NCBI GenBank assembly: GCA_031263665.1
Contig: JAISFJ010000188.1
Coordinates: 1-6,211 of the forward strand
Source of the DNA: Coriobacteriales bacterium
GTDB taxonomy: Bacteria > Actinomycetota > Coriobacteriia > Coriobacteriales > UBA8131
DNA: 6,211 bases
Direction of reading: 5' to 3'
Shown: positions 1-4,561 of the stretch, piece by piece
How the letters are laid out: the number at the start of each line of letters is the position of its first letter
Position numbering within the stretch: the first letter of the stretch is position 1
Program-made: the position numbers and the translations under genes
Notes under the pieces: generated by a model
What the model was told of the DNA's origin: nothing
The model's database searches: none
The model's input: only the letters and a program-made list of their open reading frames with translations

Positions 1-1
1 T

Positions 2-463
2 GAGAGCATCGCAAGCTATTTTGATGTTTCGCCAAACTGTCTCATAGAAAGAAGCGACATGAGTATGGACGAGATCTATCGCGTGAACTTCGAGAGGGAA
101 CTGGCGTGCGAATTCGCCAACAATATCGCGAACCGCCTGCTGTCGCATACAATCAAGCAAGGAATAGCTTTGGACGTGGACAATGATCCTTGTGTGATGC
201 TGCTGCACGACCTCTGGGATCTGGCTGACAGGGATCTGTATGTTATGACCACCGTCGAAGAAGTACGGGGTGTTATGATTCATTTGAAGCGGATGGCAAA
301 AGTCGTTGACGGAAGTGTAGCCAAAGAAACACGTTCTCAGTTTGAGGGAGAGGAAACGATATGGCCATCGAAGACTACTCCGAAGTCGACTTCCAAAACG
401 CCCTCGCAGCTCAGGTCATCCGTCTTACGAGACACGTCAGCCCCTGCCGCAGCAGTTCGGTAG
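2..463 (+). CDS. pezA: PezA/epsilon-type antitoxin with HTH domain, 5'-truncated by the window edge
   Basis: This is the antitoxin and probable autorepressor of the toxin-antitoxin pair. The frame is open from base 2 without a start codon. Its first 19 residues (ending in FDVSPNCLIERSD) look like the last helices of a Cro/CI helix-turn-helix domain, the layout of PezA: N-terminal HTH followed by an epsilon-like helical domain. From about position 68, the stretch from DEIYRVNFERELACEFANN to VEEVRGVMIHLKRMAKVV lines up with the toxin-binding domain of PezA and plasmid epsilon proteins as I recall them. The in-frame ATGs at 59 and 65 would give an epsilon-only protein, but the HTH remnant before them argues that the real start lies outside the window. 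The C-terminus is odd: after about position 340 it runs on in a Ser/Thr/Pro/Lys-rich tail of some 35 residues, 103 bp of it inside the toxin gene. Family assignment is fairly sure; whether the tail is genuine is not. Confidence 0.85.
   Translation, partial: ESIASYFDVSPNCLIERSDMSMDEIYRVNFERELACEFANNIANRLLSHTIKQGIALDVDNDPCVMLLHDLWDLADRDLYVMTTVEEVRGVMIHLKRMAKVVDGSVAKETRSQFEGEETIWPSKTTPKSTSKTPSQLRSSVLRDTSAPAAAVR
344..354 (+). promoter_or_regulatory. Shine-Dalgarno of the zeta toxin gene
   Basis: A purine-rich GAGGGAGAGGA ends six bases before the ATG at 361. It is a strong ribosome binding site and fixes the toxin start. It lies inside the antitoxin coding frame, so toxin translation is probably coupled to that of the antitoxin. 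Confidence 0.75.
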
Positions 464-1218
464 CATATCTTACCGGCGGTCAGCCCGGCTCGGGCAAAGC
501 CGCTTTTCAGGGTCTTTCGAAGACTGAACAGAACGGCAACCTGATAATCATCGAAGCAGATGCCTTCAGGAGCCTCCATCCAAATTATGATGTATTAGCT
601 CAGCAGTTTGGGAAAGATAGCGTAATCAAAACTCAGGAGTTCTCTGGTGCTCTGGCCGAAGCTCTTATCATGCGGCTTTCAGATGATGGCTACAACCTGC
701 TGATAGAGGGGACTTTGCGGACAACTACGGTTTTGCGACAGACTGCAGGGCTGCTTCACTCAAAAGGCTACACGGTGGAGTTGTTGATAATGGCCGTCAA
801 GCCGATCATTTCATATGTCAGCACGATTGAACGATACGAGAGGATGCTGGCCGTCAATCCTGAGACAGCTCGGGCAACTCCGAAAGAGCATCACGACCGG
901 GTCGTAAAAAGCCTTTGTCCTAATCTCAGGGAACTACATGCAAAGGGCGTGTTCGACACAATTCGTCTTTATAATCGAGCTTTGAAACTGCTTTATTCAA
1001 GTGTTGACACGCCCAACATTGACCCCAGTGGTGTCTTAAGAGGCGTTATGGACGGATCGTGGGCAAAAGAGGAAACAGACATCGTATGTCATTCCATCCA
1101 GGAGATCTATGCCCTTATGGAGAGCCGTGGAATACAAGGAACCGACGACTGGAAAACCGTCGAGCATCTCGCGGCAAAAATCGAAGCCGTCTTACCACCT
1201 CCATCCTTGCGTTTGTAA
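361..1218 (+). CDS. pezT: Zeta/PezT-type toxin (UDP-N-acetylglucosamine kinase family), Walker A variant
   Basis: This 285-aa protein is about the length of the plasmid zeta toxin. The family phosphorylates UDP-N-acetylglucosamine in the cytoplasm, which poisons cell-wall synthesis until the cognate antitoxin binds and blocks the nucleotide site. Visible motifs: P-loop GGQPGSGKAAF (residues 39-49, Lys46), EADAFRSLHPNY with the expected catalytic Asp67, Glu100 in the following helix, IEGTLRT (115-121), Thr128, IERYE with Arg158, and ARATPKEHHD with Arg171. These positions match the zeta residue numbering as I remember it. The clear anomaly is Ala47 after the P-loop lysine (codon GCC, 499-501), where the family has Thr or Ser that helps bind Mg-ATP; activity may be reduced. 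Apart from that the frame is intact. It follows the antitoxin in a shared transcript and converges on the ferredoxin gene. Confidence 0.92.
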   Translation: MAIEDYSEVDFQNALAAQVIRLTRHVSPCRSSSVAYLTGGQPGSGKAAFQGLSKTEQNGNLIIIEADAFRSLHPNYDVLAQQFGKDSVIKTQEFSGALAEALIMRLSDDGYNLLIEGTLRTTTVLRQTAGLLHSKGYTVELLIMAVKPIISYVSTIERYERMLAVNPETARATPKEHHDRVVKSLCPNLRELHAKGVFDTIRLYNRALKLLYSSVDTPNIDPSGVLRGVMDGSWAKEETDIVCHSIQEIYALMESRGIQGTDDWKTVEHLAAKIEAVLPPPSLRL

Positions 1219-1222
1219 CTTC

Positions 1223-1582
1223 TCAGGCTTTGGGTGGAACCCAGAGGTATTGCCAGGGCTTTTCCTCAAGGTCTCTTGTGAGTTCTTCAACCGGGCCGAA
1301 CTTGAGGATGTTTGCCTGACAGTGGTGAGCGCAACTCGGTTTTTTGCCCTTGCCTATGCGCTCTGCGCACAAATCGCAGAGTAAGGTGAACGCGGGGATG
1401 AAATCATAGACGTAGTGGTCGGTTTCGTTGCCCTCATCGTCCCTTATCGGCCAAGGACCCTGCTGCATGACTTTGACTCCCCATTGGTTAAGGTACAGGT
1501 CATGCTCGGACTGACAAGCTATTTCGCAGGAATAACATCCTGTGCAGTATTGGTAGTCGACCAAGATTCCATTACGGGTCAT
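1223..1582 (-). CDS. Small 4Fe-4S dicluster electron-transfer subunit of the molybdopterin oxidoreductase
   Basis: This 119-aa ferredoxin-like protein probably carries electrons to or from the molybdenum subunit encoded just upstream. It has eight cysteines in two groups: CTGCYSCEIAC (Cys13, 16, 19, 23) and CDLC with a later CAHHC (Cys69, 72, 84, 88), enough for two [4Fe-4S] clusters in a classic crosswise arrangement. DmsB-type partners usually have about 200 residues and four clusters, so this is a minimal version. The motifs NGILVDYQYCTGC and the end KPWQYLWVP resemble short partners that I recall next to oxidoreductases in anaerobic gut bacteria. There is no signal peptide or membrane helix, so it should be cytoplasmic. 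The ATG is one base after the TAA of the upstream gene, with AAAGGAG (1590-1596) seven bases before it, implying translational coupling. Its stop is 4 bp from the toxin stop on the other strand. Confidence 0.88.
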   Translation of the reverse strand: MTRNGILVDYQYCTGCYSCEIACQSEHDLYLNQWGVKVMQQGPWPIRDDEGNETDHYVYDFIPAFTLLCDLCAERIGKGKKPSCAHHCQANILKFGPVEELTRDLEEKPWQYLWVPPKA

Positions 1583-1583
1583 T

Positions 1584-4214
1584 TTAGAGCTCCTTTCCGG
1601 CTGCGGTGGCCGCGGCGGTTACTGGGGCCGCGGAGGTGGCTGTGGCGGTATTCTCGGCGAAGGCTCCGGTGTGGGGGTCTACGCCACGTGTCAATTCACG
1701 CGCGTCAAACTTGCGCCAATGGTCTTTGGGGAAGGCGGCGACTTCTTCCGGAGAACAGGGATAGATTTTGCAGAGCGTACACTTCAAATCGGCGCCAAAA
1801 CCGGTACGGCCAGGCTTGTTTCTGAGCAGATTATTGACAAAGGATTGGCCCCAGCCAAAGAGGCTCGGTTCGTTGGGGTCTTGTTCGGGAAACCACCAAC
1901 CGTGCTGAGCGGCGACTTCATACTCGGCGACTTCATAGGTTATGCGGGCGCGCTGACGGCAGCGACGGACTTCCCAAAGCCCGCCATCACCGAGGTCCTC
2001 GGGCCGGGGGTTTTGGGTGCTTTCGGTAATCGTGCGGTCAGCCTTACGTACCTTGTTTTCCAACCAGACCCAGTCATTTTCGGAGATGCCATATTTTTCG
2101 GCGGTACGCGGATGGATTTGCACCCACGGATCGGGAGTCAACTGACGCAACCAGGGAATCTGGCGATGTTCAGAATGGAAAAAGGAGGTGGTGCGGGCAC
2201 CGGTAATCATGATTAGTGGGTATTCTTCATAGAGTTTAGGGGTGGTTACCGGACCGATACCCGGTTCTTCGATATAAGGCAGCGGGTCGTAGCCGAAGTT
2301 TTGGAAGAGCGAGGCATAGAGCTCCACACGTCCGGTGGGAGTGTTAAATCCGGGTTGTCCGTCGGGGCGCAACTCGCCAGTCTCGTATTTGCGGTATTTG
2401 TAAACCGGATAGGCCGGGCCACGGTCGCGCAGTTCCTCCCATTTATAGCCGGAAGACTCAATCATATCATCGAACAACGCTTCGTCGGTATTCCACATCG
2501 CCCATGCCGGGTCGGGGTTGCGGGCTTCTTTGACGGCTTCGAGATAGGCGGCATCGTTGTCAAAGCGGCTGCCCAGGCGACGATTGATTTCCGCGTCGGA
2601 CAATACTTCACCTTCGGGCGTGACGGTTGGATTGATAGTGGAGAGGAAGTAGTAGTGCGCGCGGATGCCCTTCTTTTCCGCCCACGTTGCTACCGGCAGC
2701 ACAATATCGGCATATGCCTCAATGGTGGGAGTGAAAAATATATCGACGCCAGCGCAGAACTCAACTTTTTTCAGCGCTTCTTTCCAGCGCTGAGCCTCAC
2801 AACTCATGCAGCTGATACCGTTGGAAGTTTGCAGCCACAGACCTTTGACGCGACCGGCCTCACATTCCTCCAGACACATATCGGGCATCGACTGCGTGAG
2901 ACCGTAGCGGTACATCGGGTACTCGTTCCAACCGATACGCTTTTTCTGTTGTTCCTCGGTGAGAATGTCGTAATATCCCCACGCTCCGGCGGACGGAGGG
3001 TCAATGCCCATGGGAGCCGTGGTGTAAACCATGCCACCGGGCTGGTCCAAGTTGCCGGTGATGGTCCAAAGCGCGGCAATCGCCTGAGCGCACGGCGTGC
3101 CCTGACTCTGCATGTCAACCGCCAGCCCCCAGACGATATTTGCGGGTTTGGAGGTGGCGAACAGGCGCGCGGCGGCGATGAGTTTTTCCTTGGGCACCCA
3201 GGTCATGGCCGCCAGCTCATCAAGATTCAGGCCTCGGCAACGCTCCGCCAGCTCCTCGAAGCCGTAGGTCCAAAGAGTCACAAAGTCATGGTCGTAGAGT
3301 TCTTCTTCGATGATAATTTTGAGCATCGCCATTGCCACGGCGGCATCGGTGCCAGGGCGCGACATGATGTGAATGTCGGAGCGTGATGCCCACCAGGTAA
3401 CACGCGGTTCTATGGTGATGAGCTTGCAACCCCTTTTCATAACGTCGGTTACCCAGTGACCCATGAAGAAGTCTGGGTTGGAGATGTGCGGATTACAGCC
3501 CCAGATGATGGTGCACTCTGGGCAGACCCACTCGGTACTCTCGTAACGGTCAGCCATGAACTGGCTCATATCGGCTATCATGAAGCCGCCATAGGAAAGA
3601 ATCATCAGCGAGATACGAGGCAGATAACAGGCGGTGCCGGAGAGGAAGCCGTACTCGTTGGGGCTGCCGATAGCGTAGCCTAAACGGCCGACCTGCCACT
3701 GGTTGTCACGCGCGGTACCCCGCAGCAGATGGATGGATTCCGGGCCGTAGGTGGTGGCGATGCGCTTAAACTCGCGTTCGATGGTGTCCAAGGCTTCATC
3801 CCAGCCGATTTGTTCCCACTGATGTGACCCGCGCTCGCCAGCCCGCTTCATCGGATGAAGAAGGCGATTGGGGTGATGGATGACCTGCTTGAACGCCAGA
3901 CAGCGGGGACAGAGTCGCCCCTGGTTGTAGGGGTCTTCCGGGTCGCCCTCCAGTTTGACAAATTTGCCGGTTTCTTTGTCAGAATAGACCAGTACGCCAC
4001 AACCCTCATGGCAGCCCGGCGCGCTCCAAACGGAACTGCGGCGAACAATGTAGCCGTCCTCCTCATACTCCCAGGGTTTTGAGGGCTTCCAATTCTGAGT
4101 TTCATGATGCTTGCCGGCACCAATTTGAAACTGGTTTTCGGTTTTGGAAGTACCAATCTCATCAAGGTCTTTGCCTTCGATACTAATCGCGCCTTTTATT
4201 TCTGAATCAACCAT
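1584..4214 (-). CDS. Molybdopterin (bis-MGD) oxidoreductase catalytic subunit, cytoplasmic, substrate unknown
   Basis: This 876-aa protein belongs to the DMSO-reductase superfamily, the enzymes with a molybdenum bis-MGD cofactor. Numbered from the ATG at 4214: an N-terminal Fe-S site with Cys68, Cys72 (PGCHEGCG), Cys102 and Cys105 (GRLCPRC); a candidate metal-ligand region SGTACYLPR with Cys196; the pterin-binding WGCNP at 238-242; TGNLDQPGGMVY; ADIVLPVATWAEKKG; FNTPTGRVELY; and a C-terminal cofactor domain beginning TGARTTSFFHSEHRQIPW. Near the end there is a further Cys group, CTLCKIYPC (812, 815, 820), and then an Ala/Thr-rich tail. No twin-arginine signal is present, so it should stay in the cytoplasm. 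I chose ATG 4214 over the adjoining GTG 4217 because AAGGAG at 4220-4225 is correctly spaced only for the ATG. Gene order and motifs recall the catechol-dehydroxylase, pyrogallol-transhydroxylase and acetylene-hydratase branch, but the substrate cannot be read from sequence. Confidence 0.93.
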   Translation of the reverse strand: MVDSEIKGAISIEGKDLDEIGTSKTENQFQIGAGKHHETQNWKPSKPWEYEEDGYIVRRSSVWSAPGCHEGCGVLVYSDKETGKFVKLEGDPEDPYNQGRLCPRCLAFKQVIHHPNRLLHPMKRAGERGSHQWEQIGWDEALDTIEREFKRIATTYGPESIHLLRGTARDNQWQVGRLGYAIGSPNEYGFLSGTACYLPRISLMILSYGGFMIADMSQFMADRYESTEWVCPECTIIWGCNPHISNPDFFMGHWVTDVMKRGCKLITIEPRVTWWASRSDIHIMSRPGTDAAVAMAMLKIIIEEELYDHDFVTLWTYGFEELAERCRGLNLDELAAMTWVPKEKLIAAARLFATSKPANIVWGLAVDMQSQGTPCAQAIAALWTITGNLDQPGGMVYTTAPMGIDPPSAGAWGYYDILTEEQQKKRIGWNEYPMYRYGLTQSMPDMCLEECEAGRVKGLWLQTSNGISCMSCEAQRWKEALKKVEFCAGVDIFFTPTIEAYADIVLPVATWAEKKGIRAHYYFLSTINPTVTPEGEVLSDAEINRRLGSRFDNDAAYLEAVKEARNPDPAWAMWNTDEALFDDMIESSGYKWEELRDRGPAYPVYKYRKYETGELRPDGQPGFNTPTGRVELYASLFQNFGYDPLPYIEEPGIGPVTTPKLYEEYPLIMITGARTTSFFHSEHRQIPWLRQLTPDPWVQIHPRTAEKYGISENDWVWLENKVRKADRTITESTQNPRPEDLGDGGLWEVRRCRQRARITYEVAEYEVAAQHGWWFPEQDPNEPSLFGWGQSFVNNLLRNKPGRTGFGADLKCTLCKIYPCSPEEVAAFPKDHWRKFDARELTRGVDPHTGAFAENTATATSAAPVTAAATAAGKEL

Positions 4215-4219
4215 CACCT

Positions 4220-4225
4220 CTCCTT
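4220..4225 (-). promoter_or_regulatory. Shine-Dalgarno deciding the oxidoreductase start
   Basis: On the minus strand AAGGAG is followed by AGGTG and then the ATG at 4214, five bases away. The alternative GTG at 4217 would be only two bases from it, so the ATG is preferred. Confidence 0.7.
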
Positions 4226-4232
4226 TCTCGAA

Positions 4233-4248
4233 TACTAGTGCACCAGTA
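4233..4248. promoter_or_regulatory. Imperfect 16-bp palindrome upstream of the oxidoreductase gene
   Basis: TACTAGTGCACCAGTA reads the same on both strands except for one mismatched pair (14 of 16 positions), centred on the perfect GTGCAC. It ends 18 bases before the ATG and just upstream of the ribosome binding site. It could be an operator or a small leader hairpin. No protein can be assigned to it. Confidence 0.4.
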
Positions 4249-4280
4249 AAAAGGAAGGCGGGTATGAGGGGCTCACGTCA

Positions 4281-4328
4281 TGAGTATGCAACAGGCGAAA
4301 TCAGTATTTGAGTATGAGTCTGAGTATG
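4281..4328. repeat. Cluster of three exact TGAGTATG repeats, candidate regulator binding region
   Basis: The octamer TGAGTATG occurs at 4281-4288, 4309-4316 and 4321-4328 on the plus strand (CATACTCA on the coding strand of the oxidoreductase). A degenerate copy, TCAGTATT, sits at 4301-4308 directly before the second one, and a related GGTATGAG sits at 4261-4268. The cluster lies roughly 65-115 bases upstream of the oxidoreductase start, where an activator would bind. The adjacent LuxR-type regulator is the obvious candidate, but that link is inference. I see no convincing -35/-10 pair downstream of it, which would fit an activator-dependent promoter. Confidence 0.5.
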
Positions 4329-4395
4329 GCCCGACGAGTCGATGGACCGATAGCCCGATGAACCAGCCAACGATGTTCGGTGCCTGGGGAAGTCC

Positions 4396-4561
4396 TAAGG
4401 AACTGTCAAACAATAACTTGTACGTAACCTGTAAGCCAGATTGCTCCAGCTCCGCGCCCAAAACAGGCGGCATTACCACAAGTAGGGCCACCTCATCCCG
4501 CCTTGACCTGAAGCAATCTGTTCCACAGGCTATCGTACAATTTATTGCTTGACAGTTCCTA
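4396..4561. repeat. Long imperfect inverted repeat (MITE-like element or large RNA hairpin)
   Basis: The left arm at 4399-4452 and the right arm at 4505-4559 are inverted copies of each other. The outer 26 bases (4399-4424 against 4534-4559, beginning GGAACTGTCAA) match at 24 positions. After a one-base indel the next 28 match at 21, including CAGATTGCT. Inside, AGGCGG at 4465-4470 can pair with CCGCCT at 4498-4503, so the whole block can fold into one long hairpin with a loop of roughly 30-50 bases. GGGAAGT occurs just outside both ends (4387-4393 and 4562-4568), which could be a target-site duplication. There is no transposase gene inside and no T-run after either arm, so it is not a standard terminator. 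A non-autonomous transposable element is my first choice; I cannot name its family. Confidence 0.65.

Larger units (their letters stand above)
4215..4558. other. Intergenic region between the LuxR-type gene and the oxidoreductase gene
   Basis: These 344 bases carry no gene that I accept. From the oxidoreductase side outward they hold its Shine-Dalgarno, the 16-bp palindrome, the TGAGTATG cluster, about 60 bases without visible structure (4329-4386), and the long inverted repeat that ends on the LuxR stop codon. Short open frames on both strands here (for example + 4280-4552) cross the inverted repeat and resemble no protein I know. Confidence 0.7.

Noticed and set aside
59..463. Antitoxin as a free epsilon-type protein starting at ATG 59.
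   Set aside because: The frame is open upstream to the window edge and encodes HTH-like sequence, so the ATG is more likely internal.
1228..1246. Hairpin CTTTGGGT-GGA-ACCCAGAG as a terminator of the toxin operon.
   Set aside because: No T-run follows on either strand and it lies within codons of the ferredoxin gene, so it is kept only as a remark.
2301..3386. A 361-codon open frame on the + strand.
   Set aside because: It is wholly antisense to the clearly recognised molybdoenzyme, has no family resemblance, and is explained by the codon bias of the opposite strand.
4261..4291. A -35/-10 promoter (TTGCAT with CTCATA, 17-base spacer) for the oxidoreductase operon.
   Set aside because: The -10 hexamer matches the consensus at only one position, too weak to call.
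4273..4491. A 72-codon - strand frame between the regulator and the oxidoreductase.
   Set aside because: No ribosome site and no recognisable domain, and it overlaps the left arm of the inverted repeat.
4280..4552. A 90-codon + strand frame with a weak GAGGGG eight bases upstream.
   Set aside because: It crosses the regulatory repeats and the long inverted repeat, and its product resembles no protein I know.
4399..4559. The long inverted repeat as an intrinsic terminator of the LuxR-type gene.
   Set aside because: Arms of about 54 bp with a large loop and no U-tract after the 3' arm do not fit a standard terminator.
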